Shown here: piece after piece, positions 12,601 to 24,375 of the stretch
Layout of the letters: each line of letters starts with the position of its first letter
Numbering within the stretch: position 1 is the first letter of the stretch
From: Anaeramoeba ignava
Lineage: Eukaryota; Metamonada; Anaeramoebidae
NCBI GenBank assembly: GCA_028826165.1
Contig: JAPDFW010000079.1
Location: 110,001 to 174,000 of the forward strand
Length of the DNA: 64,000 bases
Reading direction: 5' to 3'
Notes under the pieces: generated by a model
Told to the model about the DNA's origin: nothing
Databases searched by the model: none
The model's input: only the letters and a program-made list of their open reading frames with translations
Position numbers and translations under genes: made by a program

Positions 12601-15600
12601 CATGTTTTGATTTGGCCAAAATGTTGAGAATTAAGCCCAATTTGGAAAATAAAAGCAAGTGCAAATTGAGTAATTTCGTTGTTGAATTCCTTGGGAAATA
12701 TGAGACTTTCTTGTTCGTGAATAAAGTCGGAAAGAAATTGGTAGTAATTCGGATTGATTAATTTTTTCTGGTAAAAATATGCCTCATTTTCCTTCCAAAC
12801 AATATCATAAATTTTGCTTTTCTCAAATAGAAGTTGTTGTTGTTGTTTTTTTGTTAAATCGCCTCGAGAAACATCGTCTCTTTCATAAAAAAGCATGTAT
12901 GCAGAGTTTTCCTTCTCATAAAAATCAATATTTTCGATTCCATCCAAATCTGTGTTGTAAATATTCTCTCCTCCAAAACATTCCTCTCCGATTTTGTTCT
13001 CATCAAAAAGTGTGACTAAAGTATCCTCAAATTTAAGCCATCGAAGCGAGTTTTCTGAATTCAACGCTTCTCGCTCCTTTATAAGTGAATAATACTGTCC
13101 CGATACTGTTGATCCAAAATGCACAATTATTCCACAAAGATGATATCCGTATTCTTTGTTTTGCGCTTCTGCAATCATCTTCTCAAGTTTTTTCTTCTGT
13201 GACTCTTTGTCTGTGTTTTCTTTGATATTCTCGTTCCTTTCCAACTCTTCGAGTTCCCGTTTTGCAATTCCTTCTTTTGTGTATTTCTCCAAACTTATAT
13301 TCATCGGAAACTCAAAATTCGAATTTACTTTATATTTTTGTTTTGTTTCGTTATCAACCTCAAATCTTTTCAAATGAACTACTAAATTTCGTGGAAGCTT
13401 CTCAAAGTAGATTCTCTGATATGCATTGGTTTCCTTTTCGGATAATTCGTTTTCGTCAACAATAATGTCTTCCTTCACAAACAAATCAAGAGATTCCTCC
13501 AAATTTATCTGATCCAAAACTTTCAAACTAATGGAGTAAATATTCTCCTCTTTTTCAATTACTTCTCCAGTTTGAATATTGCTAATTTCTTTTCTTATTT
13601 TGCCTCCAAATAGCTCATGAACCAAACTATCTCTTCCAATTCCCTGCAAATTTTGTTCCACAATATCCAAAAAAATGTTGAAAAATTCAAGAGCATCCAT
13701 CTGAATATACGGATTCAATGCAGACCCATTAGGAAGTTTAAGAAGACTCACAAACTTCTTTGTGTTCACATATCTCAACTCTCTTTCTGTTAATCCCGCA
13801 AATATTAATTGTAGTTGATAAAGCACATTTTCTGAAATTTTTTTATTCAATTCCTCTTCCAAATCAATGGATAACAAATTCATCCTAAATTCCGGCATCA
13901 TATAAAATTGTTGTAATAAGGAATTCAGATAACAAGTTGCTCCCAAATTGCTTAATCCTAAATATCCCAGTGACGATTTCACATTCGAAACAGGATCATA
14001 ATTCCAATTGGATCTGATATTTTTGTGCAAATTTTTCAAATGGGAATATAATTTCTTGAAATTTTGAGGAGAATTTCTCACAATTTTGATCAAAAAATCA
14101 AATCCGACTCTTTGGATTGTTTCCGATTTACACATTTCCAAAAGGAATTTATCTTGTGCTTTGGAGATGGGCTTTGGCGGATTGAATAAAAGATTATTAA
14201 TAATGAGATCAATCATTTGGTACTTTTCTTCAATTTCGACTTGATATTTTTTCTTCATCAACATCACCTTCAGAATATCTAAATATCCCAATAAAGTTTC
14301 TTCAGAAACATTGATCATTTCTTTTTTTTCGGAAGCAAATATTCTCTGCAGAAAAGTTGCAATTTGATTAAAAAACTCGTCGTAATTTCTTTCAAATGAA
14401 GCATTTAAGCTCATCTGAATTAAATCAATCACAAACTGGAAAAAATGTTTGGTTAGTTTTGTTTGCAATGAATTGTCATTGTAAATATCACCAAAAACGG
14501 AAAATAATAAATCAAGGAAAAACTCTCTGATTGGATAAGGTTGTTTGTCGGTTTTTCTTTGCATTTGTTGCTTAATCATTTTCGTGTCTTTCTTGCAAAT
14601 TTGATGCAAGCCAAAATAGACATTTTCTCTGATATTTTCGCATTTTGATTCAATGAAGATTTTCTTGATCCAACTTTTTATGTTTTTCGTTTTTTTTATT
14701 GCATTAATCCATTTGTTTCGGTTTCTTCTTGAGCAACCTGCTAAAATGATGCTAATTGAATGGAAGACAATATGGTTTGCATCCAAGTTGTTTTCTTTGC
14801 TTGGATGCGAGTAATATTCAATCAAGTCCATCAAAATATTCACAAAATTTGCAATGTTGATGTTTTGGATGTATTCTTGATTTTCAATTACGATATTCTG
14901 TTTATCGATCAAAAGCTCATATATAATTCTCATCATTATCGAAACTGCTTGCAAATTTTCCATTTTGTCTGCTTCTTTTGTTTTGGCGATTTCAGGAATT
15001 GTTTCCACAAGAAATTTGATTCCGCCATTTTGAATAAATTGAATTGACCAATAGTTTGTTTTTCTCGTTTCCTGGTCTTCAATAAATTCGAGTTCAGGAA
15101 ACTCTATTCCAGAAATCTCCTGTTCATTTTGTTGCTGTTCATGCTCCTCTTCTATCCTTTTTGTATATGGATTTCGAAGCCGATCCACAACTTGGAGCTG
15201 GTAAATAAAGGTGTGTATTGATGAAGTGTTGAAAATTTGTTTCCATTCGATTTTTTCTTGTGATGAATCAAAGATCTGTTTCAAAGATTGGATAATTTTC
15301 TCGTTTGTTGGCATTCTCAAAATAATAAACCATACTTTTTGTGCAATTTCATCTCCATATTCGAGTAACTGGAAGATTTCGTCAAAGTATCGCGCAAGTA
15401 AATAACTTGGGAGATATTCTTTTTTGATCTTGGAATGCTCAGACTCAATCTCAAATTGTTCGTCAATATCAAATTCCGAGATATGGTCTGTCGAGCTTTT
15501 CTCAGATTCTTGATCTTCAAAGCCTGTGTCCATGCGAAGCTGGCTGGAGAATTTCTTGTAGCTGTCTTGCTTGATCGGGATGTCGAGAATGATATTTGGG

Positions 15601-18600
15601 TTCTGGAACAAATCAACTTCAAACAAAGTTAATGAGTTGTTTCCAGATGATATTTGTGGATGAGAGAGAATAGTGAAATCTCCAAATTTCTGTTTGATTA
15701 ATTTTGAAATGCTTTTGCGCAATGAAAAAACAGAGTCATTCCCAGTTGCTCGGAGCTTGTATTTGGTTGTCTCGTTATTCTTGATATTGATTACTATTGG
15801 CTTTGCTTGTGCTTGTGTTGAAAACATGTGTCGAGTGAAGGGAATGTATTCGGGTATGATATCAGACTCCACAGAATTGATGAAGGTTGACAACAAGATT
15901 AATATTCTGTTGATCTTTTCTTCTTGGAATGGGTTTTTGCATTTATTCAATATCTTGATGCATTTTGCGATAAATTTTCTCCGATATTCCTCTCCATAAC
16001 TCGTGAATATTCCTTTCGCCAAATTTTGGAATTCGATCAAATAGTTAATAGAGGAATTTGCAACTTTCTCATTCTTTGCATTGAGAACAATACTCCACAA
16101 TTTGTTGATCCCGTAAATTTCATCTTGTTCTTGGATTTTCACTCGTATCGAATTTTCTCCTTTAATTTTGTGTTTTTGTATGTTGTATTGCTGCGAAAAA
16201 TGTCTGAAGAAATTAAATTCGCTAATTGAAATATCTTCCACAGAAAACAGTTCTGATTTCTGGAAAAAAAACTCGCATAAATCATTATTATAAAATATAT
16301 TTGTTGTCCAATCCAAAAAATATTCCTTTTCCTTAATTGTTAATGCATTTTCGAAAAACATTTCCCATAAATTGTCGATTTTCTCTTTCAACAAGACCAT
16401 ATTCGAATAGTGATCAAGAATAAACTTGAGCATTTCCAATCTTATGATAATCTAGTTTGTTTTTGTTTTTAATAAGTATATAAAAAAATATTTGGATAAA
16501 AAAATGAGTTCTGATTTACTTCTTCAATATATTCCATATCTCCAACCAAAATTTTTTGATTTAAATCCTCATTCACATTTCCACTATCCTTTTGTTTTGG
16601 AATAGGTTTGCTTTTAAATTTTTTAAATTCCTCAAAAACTTTGTTTGAAATATCATTTTCCTCATCAAGTCTGAAAATAAGATTGTAAACACTATTTGAG
16701 ACTGTGTTATCAAAAGATTGTATTTGTGGGAATTTGTCAAATAAATAAAAAATCAAGTGATATCTGTAAGCATTTCCTTTTTGCAATTTAAGATTTTCAA
16801 AGCATTGAATAATAAAAGTAACAACAATATCAACTGAGCAATCTTCACTAGAAAATACATTTTCGAAGCATTCCAAAATTTCAATCTTTTTCTTGTTTGC
16901 CAATTCAGAATTGACAACTAAACCCCAAAACTTATTCAATTCTTCAATCCAAATTTGTTTGTTTTCTGATTTTTCTTTGCTATGTTTTTTCAAAGCTCCA
17001 TCTCCAAAATTTTGAAGTAGAAATAATGTCAAGTTATTCCATTCTTTGCTTTTCAATACTGGTTCAAAAGCAGTATTGTAATTTTCCAATGAAAGATACT
17101 GAGATAAACTCGATAAAAGAATATAAATTTCTTCAACAATTATTTTGTGATTATCCTAAATAACAATGAAAGAGAAGAAAAAATATTTTCAATATTTTCA
17201 AAAACAAATAAATTTTAGATACATTTGAATAATGCCAAATTAAATTGAAAAATTCATTCAAAAATCCATTTTGTCCAATAAATTCAAGTAATATTTTTGT
17301 TTTTCTGATAATTTCATGACTGATGACATTATTAAAAATGAGTTGAATAATTTCCTTTTCTTTGATCCAATGAATAATTGTTCTGAAATGAAATTAAAAA
17401 AAATTTTTTTAAATTTGTTAGAAAAAACAATTCCTTCTTTTTGTTTTTTTTTTTCTTTTTTTACTCTTTAATTGTTGATAAATATTTATTCCTGAATCTT
17501 TTTGATTTCAATTGGTTCAAATTTGATAATAATTTTTCAATTTCTTCTAAAGCAATCAATTTGTATTCAAGATCTTTTGAATTAATTAAATTAAAAGTGG
17601 AATTCATTTTAAATGAAGTTTCAAATTGGATTTTCAATTGTAAACTATAACTTCTAATTATTTCAAAAATTAAATCTGCAGTTTTAAAAATGTTTGATTT
17701 TTCAGTTTTTTTTAAAGGTTTTGAGATTAATTGAGTTAAATTATCAAGAATTTTTTGAAGAAAAGGAATTAATCTTGATAAGAATTCTTTTGTATAATAA
17801 TTTGAAATCTAAATTCAAAGCAAAAAAAAATTTTCAATTTTCAATTATAAATTTTATAAATGAATTTTACTTTTTCAATTGGTTTTAATAAATCAAATAT
17901 TCTAAAAATTGAAATTGGTTCTTTTTTTTCCGATAGAATTTCAGAAATTATTTTTTCAAAACCACCAATTTGTCCAAAATATTCAATATTTTCTAAAAAA
18001 TAACCTGAAATTTTATCAATTGAATCCTAAAAAATTTTAAATAAATTTTGAATATTAAAAAAATTTTAAATAAATTTTAAATAAATTTCAAAAAAATTTC
18101 AAATAAATTTTAAATAAATTTTAAATAAATTTTAAATAAATTTTGAATAAATTTTAAATAAATTTTAAATAAATTTTAAATAAATAAATATTACTTGTAC
18201 AAAATGGAACTTTGTTTTTTGATTAATTTCTTGAGAATTTTCAATAGTTTCTTTATTCCAAAAAGAATAATAATTTCTCTAAAATAAAAATAATTTTTAA
18301 AATTTAATTTTGAATAAATAATTTTTAAAAAATAAAAAATAAAAAAAACCTCTAAATTGCATTTCCAAGTTGATTTTTTATAATCTTCAAAAAAACCATG
18401 AAATGGTCTTGCAAATATCCGATTTAATACTAAAAGAATTTGAGGATTTTCTTCTTGAATTTTGTGATAAATCAAATTAAGACATTTTTTAAAAAAATTA
18501 TTTATTCTTTCACAATATTTTTCTTCAAAATCATTTCTTTCCCATAATGAATTAACTATTGAATAAAATGCTTTATTTATAAAGTATTCTTCTTTTTCTT

Positions 18601-18800
18601 TTGGTAAAGTTTCTTTGATTATTTGATTAATTTTATCTTCTAATTCTCCTAATTTTATTGTTGGATTTGGATCTGAAAAAAAAAAAATTCAATTAAAAAA
18701 TTCAATTAAAAAATCCAATTGAAAAATTAAAAATACTTTCAGAAATTGATTTAAAAACTTGAGAATAAAAATTTTCTTCTTCTTTTAAATTGTTTTTCAT
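9699..18800 (-). CDS. Giant USP-family protein (USP9X/24/34 type), catalytic His replaced
   Basis: Eight exons in transcription order: 18800-18737, 18672-18350, 18278-18195, 18026-17871, 17808-17465, 17382-17223, 17155-16520, 16451-9699. All phases join, giving 2839 residues. Introns are confined to the first fifth of the coding sequence; the last exon is 6.75 kb. The long N-terminal part looks helical, as in HEAT/ARM-like regions of this class. The USP domain starts at the Cys box GLSNLGATCYLNSLLQQFYM (Cys about residue 1429, codon 13932-13934) and runs through GLTERELRYVNTKKFVSLLK and LPRNLVVHLKRFEVD. The His box reads VHFGSTVSGQYYSLI, with Gln (codon CAG, 13095-13097, about residue 1708) where active USPs have His in GHYYS. 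The WLKFEDTLV and AYMLFYE motifs are kept. It may bind ubiquitin without cleaving it, or use another residue. The order of domains and length match USP9X/USP24/USP34. Family assignment is firm, orthology is not. Confidence 0.92.
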
Positions 18801-18880
18801 TTTTTTAAAAAAGAAAAAAAATGAAAAAAAATGAGAAAAAAAAATGAAAAAAAAAAAATTTGTTTTGTTTTTGAATTTTT

Positions 18881-20951
18881 TTAAAAATCTTTTCTTTCAT
18901 GTTCTGGATTATGATCAAGATCAACATCAACATGAACAAAAGCTCTTTCAATTTCTTCAAATTTTTCAAGTTTGTTTTGAAGTGATTCTCCGATATCATG
19001 AGCTTCATCAAGAAGCTAAATAAATAAATAATTAAAATAAATAATTGAATAATTTTTTTTTTGTTCCACTTTTTCTTTTTAAAAAACAAAATTTTTTTTT
19101 CCATTTTGATTTAATTACCATATCTGCAGGTAAAACAATATCAACTTCAACAAAATATTGTTGACCTAAACGAAATGCTTTTACTCTTTCAACAGCAATT
19201 ATAGAATCGTGATGTTTTAATGAAAGGAAAAGAATTCGATTCAAAAATTCTGGAGAAGCAGCAACTCCAACTAAAAGAAAAATGTTTTCATAGATTTTAA
19301 AAGCCCAAGTTACTAAGATTAATAAAGCTATTGCCATTGCACCAATAGAATCAAACCTTTTTTTTTTAGAAAAGGGAATTATTAAACAAAAAAAATTTTT
19401 TTCATTTCATTTCATGTTAAAAAAATTTTTGGAATATTTTAATTTAATTTAAACTTACCACCATATTAATTTATCTCCAATCATAGCCATAACAATTCCA
19501 AAACTATTACTAGCTACATCATTCCTATGATCATTTGCCAAAGCTCTCACAATATCAGAACGATCTTTTCTACACCAAATAAACAAAAACAATTTAATAC
19601 CAACTGTCATACAAAGAACAACTAAAGCAAAAGTTCCAAGTTTGACATCCTTGTTTTTGAAAATTAAATTTTGAATTGATCGGAAAATAATCTGAAAAGC
19701 AACCGTTGACATGACAGCACTAAAAATCAAAATTCCAATCGGTTCCATTCTCCATTTTCCAACAGGATATCTATATCTATCATTCACCTTTTTTCGATTA
19801 ATAAATCTTTCTGTTAAATAAACTATAAATCCCGATAAAATATCCAAAACAGAATCAATTGCTGATGCTAAAACAGTAAGTGATTGAGAAAAGAAAACTG
19901 ATATCCATTTTGCACATACAAGAAATACATTGCATGCAAATGATACTCGAATTTTCCTTTTCATTAATTTTGATTTTTCTGCTTGATCTGGAATTGCTTT
20001 CTTCTTTTTATCTTTTTCTTCTTCAGATAAATCAAATCCACTAGATTTACTTGATTTATTTTGTTCGTCTTCTGAAAATGAAACAGATGGTATCTTCATA
20101 ATATTTTGAGGTTTTACTTCTTCTTTTACTTCATCAAGATTTTCAAAATCTTCCCAATCTGTTTGAGGATTTGAAGATAAATTCTGTTGTACATTTTCGT
20201 TTTTTGGATCGAATAAATTATCAATTAAGTTTTTATTTTCGATTTGAATTTGAGTTAAATTTTCTTTTTGGTTTTGATTTTCTAATTGATTTTCATTATC
20301 TAATTGATTTTCATTATGATCCACTTTTTCAGTTTGAGTTTCACTTAAATTTTCATTTAAATTTTCATTTAATTTTTGATTTAAATTTTCATTTAATTTT
20401 TGATTTAAATTTTCATCTTCTGAACTTCTTATTTTTGAATCTCTATTATAATTCTCAATTAATTCCTTCTGGGATGAATAATATCTTAGCAAAACAGCCT
20501 TTTTATTGTTTTGTTTATTTTCTGCTTCTTTTAAGGATTCTTTAATTGGTTTATAATAAATTCTTGGACATTTAAATTTCTTGTTTTTTTGTTGACTTTC
20601 TATCTTTGCTTTAACCCATAAAGGACACTTACGTTGCAATAATTGATTTGTTGTTAAATCTCCAAGAAGATATTTATGACCACAAGCAAAATGAATAAAT
20701 GAATTTTTTTGTTTTTGGGTTGGGTTTTGTGGAATATTATCAATAATTTCTTCATTTTTTATTTCTTTTTCAACTTCAAATTGTATTCGTCTTTTTAGAT
20801 TTTTTTCTTTTTCTTTTGAATTTTCATTTAAATTTTCTTTTAAATTTTCATTTTTATTCTCATTTTTATTCATTTCTTCTTCAAGTTGTTTTATTTCTGG
20901 ATTTGAAATGATTGAAAGTGTTTCAAAATCTGAAGAAATCGATTCAGCCAT
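18881..20951 (-). CDS. Cation diffusion facilitator (Mn/Zn-type CDF transporter)
   Basis: Three exons: 20951-19459, 19356-19119, 19015-18881; phases 2 and 0 join cleanly to give 621 residues. The first 330 residues are hydrophilic and Asn/Glu/Lys-rich, with a Cys/His cluster ([24 protein letters not shown], about residues 88-130) that could bind metal. The membrane domain follows: [19 protein letters not shown] has the DxxxD pair (about Asp366 and Asp370) and [13 protein letters not shown] the second pair (about 474 and 478). DxxxD in both helices is the signature of the Mn-transporting CDF group (plant MTP8-11 type). The C-terminal dimerisation domain ends [20 protein letters not shown]. Expected role: export of Mn or another divalent cation into a compartment or out of the cell by proton antiport. 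It starts 80 bp upstream of the USP gene on the same strand. Metal choice is inferred from motif only. Confidence 0.93.
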
Positions 20952-21120
20952 AAGTTTTAAAAAGTAAAACTTAAAATTAAACTAAAAAAAAATAATTATA
21001 AAAAAAAAGGAAAAAATGATTAAAAAAATAAAAAAAATTTTTTTTCTTTTTCATTCAAATTTTTATTTGCTATTCTTTTTTATAAAACAAAAATTTAATT
21101 TAAAAATTTAGTTTAAAAAT

Positions 21121-21312
21121 TTAGTTTAATCTTCTAAATGATCTTCTAATAATTGTTGCATTTGGGAATTGAGATCTAATCATCATTTCAAATGATCCAA
21201 TTCTTCTTTCTTGTCTTGGATTCATTTGTCTTGAAACCATTTCCATTCTTCTTTGAATTTGATTTGATTGTAAAAATAACATTCTTTTATATTCTTCTAA
21301 AGTTTTTGTCAT
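21121..21312 (-). CDS. Small basic protein, 63 residues, unknown
   Basis: Single-exon frame starting at the Met of MTKTLEEYKRMLFLQS and ending RRSFRRLN. It has 11 Arg and 7 Met in 63 residues, no membrane segment and no Asn-Gln tract. Codon use and lack of low complexity look like a real gene, unlike the hexamer shadows around it. The helical, Arg/Met-rich pattern (RRMEMVSRQMNPRQERRI) does not match a family I can name. It lies between the CDF gene and the lipase on the same strand, with three AAAAGTGGAC boxes upstream. Confidence 0.55.
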   Translation of the reverse strand: MTKTLEEYKRMLFLQSNQIQRRMEMVSRQMNPRQERRIGSFEMMIRSQFPNATIIRRSFRRLN

Positions 21313-21411
21313 TTTGAATTTGTTTTTAAAGATAAAAATAAAGAAATAAAGATAAAGATAAAAATAAAAATGAATTTTTGTTTTTGGATCAATTTCTTTT
21401 AAACTTAATTT

Positions 21412-21536
21412 TGAAAAAGTGGACAAAAATTTATTTAAAAAAAGTGGACTTAAATTAAAATCAAAATTAAAATTAAAATTAAAATTAAAATTAAAATTAA
21501 AATTAAAATTAAAATTGAAAAAGTGGACTTTCTTTT
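21412..21536 (-). promoter_or_regulatory. Three AAAAGTGGAC boxes flanking an (AAAATT)n tract
   Basis: The motif A(4-7)GTGGAC occurs at about 21414-21424, 21441-21450 and 21519-21530, all in the same orientation, in the 279-bp spacer upstream of the small minus-strand gene; the last two flank AAAATT repeats (21458-21518). G/C-bearing words are rare here, so three exact copies stand out. The related AAAAGTGGAA recurs in the satellite at 32.8-34.5 kb. Regulatory role is inference. Confidence 0.4.
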
Positions 21537-21591
21537 ATTGAATTGAATTAAAATTGAATTAAATTTTTGTTTGAAAAAAAAAGAAAAGAAA

Positions 21592-24130
21592 TTATTTTCT
21601 TGTATTAGAAACCAAATGTTGGATAACTTGAGGATATAAAAGAGTGTGAGCATTAACACCCCAAACATAATCCAAATGATCATAATCAGGAACAGTATAT
21701 TCAGTCCATTGCAAATCAGGAGATAATCTAGCCAAAGTTTGTTCCCAATCTTTTTGAGTAACTAATAAATCTTTTGATCCAAAAAAGAAACCAATTGGAG
21801 GATTTAAAACATTCTCAACTGGATATTCAGGTGGTGTTGATTGTCCATATTTAACCATATTTCCATCAGTTCCATAATCATACATTTGCCATTTGTTTGT
21901 CCGGATTAATTGAAGATAATGATTTATGTTTTTTGTTGATGATCCTGCTGGTGTATGACTTAAAAACACTGGTAATCTTGATTCGTTTAAATTTCCTGTA
22001 TCTGCTCCCACAATAAGTAAAATACTTTTTAATTTTGAATTTTAATTTGATTTTGATTTATATTTTAATTTTAATTTTAATTTTAATTTTGATTTTAATT
22101 TTAATTTTAATTTATATTTATATTTTGATTTATATTTAGATTTTAATTTGAATTTGAATTTTGATTTTGATTTTGATTTTAATTTATATTTTGTTTTTAA
22201 TTTTGATTTTAATTTTGATTTATATTTTAATTTTAATTTTAATTTTGATTTTAATTTTGATTTAATTTATATTTTGATTTTAATTTTAGTAAAGAAAATA
22301 AATACATGTCTTCACAAACTATTGGATCAGCTGCACAAAATGTATTTGCAACTAATTCAATCCACCAAGTTTCAGGCATAAAATCTTTTTCTCCAAAGAA
22401 ATCAAAGAAATATTTTTGTTCCATATCAGCCAATAAAGAAAGAAGGAAGCATTGTTGATGATCTTTAAAATATTAAATTAAAATATTAAATTAAAATATT
22501 AAATTAAAATATTAAATTAAAATATTAAATTAAAAAAATATTAAATTAAAATATTAAATTAAAATATTAAATTAAAATATTAAATTAAAATAATATTAAA
22601 TTAAAATATTAAATTGAAATAATATTAAATTCAAATATTAAATTAAAATATTATTAAATTAAAATATTAAATTAAAATATTTAAATTAAAATATTTCTTT
22701 TTACTTTCATAAGTTGCTGGTGCAAGTAAAGCAACTGATTTAAAAATTTCTTGATATTTTGGGAAAATTGATAAGGCTCCAAGTCCCATTCCTCCTCCTT
22801 GTGAATGTCCAACATAATAAATTTCTGAACTTCCTGTTTCTTCTAAAATAAAATCAACAATTGCTGGTAAATCATATTGAATCATTTCATCGTAACTAAA
22901 ATTCCAAAATTGAACATCGTTTGTTGTCTTTTTTTATTTAAAATTTAATAATTAATATTTAATTTAATTCAATATTCAATATTTAATATTTAATTTAATT
23001 CAATTCAATTCAATATTCAATTTAATCCAATATTTAATATTTAATATTTAATTTAATCCAATTTAATTCAATTCAATATTTAATATTCAATTCAATATTT
23101 AATTCAATATTTAATATTCAATATTTAATATTCAATTTAATTCAATATTCAATTCAATTTAATATTTAATATTTAATTCAATATTTAATTCTTAATATTC
23201 AATTCAATTTCAATATTCAATTCAATATTCAATTCAATTCAATTTTAATAATTTAAATTTAATTTTCAATTCAATTTAATATTCAATATTAATTCAATTC
23301 AATTCAATTTCAATATTTAATTCAATATTTAATTTAATTTAATTTAATTTAATTCAATATTTAATTTAATTTAATTTAATTTAATTCAATTTAATATTTA
23401 ATATTTAATTCAATTCAATTTAATTTAATATTTAATATTCAATATTTAATTCAATTCAATTTAATTTAATTTAATATTTAATTCAATATTTAATTCAATT
23501 TAATTCAATATTTAATTCAATATTTAATTCAATTTAATTCAATATTTAATTCAATATTCAATTTAATATTTAATTCAATATTTAATATTTAATATTTAAT
23601 TCAATTTAATTCAATTTAATTCAATTTAATATTTAATTCAATTCAATATTATTTAATTTAATATTTAATTTAATATTTAATTCAATATTCAATATTAATT
23701 CAATATTTAATTCAATTTAATTCAATTCAATATTCAATAGAGAAATAAAAAATACCCATTTAATATGTTCCAAACCCATTGTATTTCCTCTAACATTACC
23801 AGCCCAAACATCAAAACCATAATCAGCAAGAATATAACCAAGAGCTTCATTAGGTTCATTCAAAAACCAAGTGAAAGAAGAATCCAAAAGACCATGTTGA
23901 AGATAAACAACAGGTTTTGGATCTTGAGTTCTTGAAGCATTATTTCTTCCATAAGGAACATGTTGAACTTGCAAAATATATCCATCTTCAGTTGTAACTT
24001 TGTGATTTGTGCATGGATAACCATGATTGTGAATCAATTGTGTGATATTTGCTAAAACATCTGGATCAACTTGTGAATTAACAAAGAAAACCAAAAGTGT
24101 CAAAAAAAAAATAATTTTGATGATCTTCAT
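21592..24130 (-). CDS. Secreted/lysosomal acid lipase (AB-hydrolase)
   Basis: Four exons: 24130-23756, 22927-22705, 22462-22306, 22024-21592; phases 0, 1 and 2 join to give 395 residues, matching the roughly 400 of animal LIPA/LIPF. An N-terminal signal peptide (MKIIKIIFFLTLLVFFVNSQ) sends it to the secretory path. The propeptide-like start (DVLANITQLIHNHGYPC) and the TTEDGYILQVQHVPYG motif are typical. Oxyanion motif HGLLDSS, nucleophile elbow GHSQGG (Ser about 167), acid in GSKDLL and His in YDHLDYVWG give a complete triad. Expected reaction: hydrolysis of triacylglycerols or sterol esters, in phagolysosomes in an amoeba. All three introns are filled with AT repeats (listed separately). It is divergent to the RasGAP gene at 24376. 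Confidence 0.95.
22025..22305 (-). repeat. Lipase intron 3: ATTTT-unit low complexity
   Basis: Intron built from ATTTTG/ATTTTA hexamers on the plus strand (AAAATC/AAAATT on the sense strand). Same hexamer family as the Asn-Gln coding tracts, but between a GTATTT donor and an AAAAAG acceptor. Confidence 0.85.
22463..22704 (-). repeat. Lipase intron 2: AAATTAAAATATT array
   Basis: About 17 copies of a roughly 13-bp unit (AAATTAAAATATT) fill most of this 242-bp intron. No G on the plus strand within the array apart from a single GAAAT. Confidence 0.9.
22928..23755 (-). repeat. Lipase intron 1: AATTCAATATTT low complexity
   Basis: This 828-bp intron is almost entirely AATTCAATTT / AATATTTAAT words on the plus strand, with no G from about 22930 to 23739. 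It splits codons after HIKW and before TTNDVQF. No gene or ordered unit is seen inside. Confidence 0.9.
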
Positions 24131-24375
24131 TTTTCTATTTAAAAAATTAAATTAAAATAAAATTAAAATTAAAATTAAAATTAAAATTAAAATTAAAATT
24201 AAATTAAAATTTAAAATTTAAAATTAAAAAACTGAACTGATAAAAAAATAATTTTACTTCAAAAATTAAGGAAAAAAACCAAAAAAGAAGAAAAATGAAA
24301 AATAAATTTTTTTTAATTTAATTTTTTTTTCATTTTTTTTTATTTTTATTTTTCTTTTTCTTTTTCTTTTTAAAA
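24131..24375. promoter_or_regulatory. Divergent promoter region, lipase / RasGAP gene
   Basis: 245 bp between two outward-facing start codons. It contains an (AAAATT)n tract (24155-24215) and a T/C-rich stretch (CATTTTTTTTT, TTCTTTTTCTTTTT) just before the plus-strand ATG. T/C-rich leaders of this kind precede many starts in the window. No specific site can be named. Confidence 0.4.

Noticed and set aside
10396-16229. Plus-strand frames of 64-108 residues across the USP gene
   Set aside because: Shadows of the 6.75-kb minus-strand exon, with no homology and no splice support.
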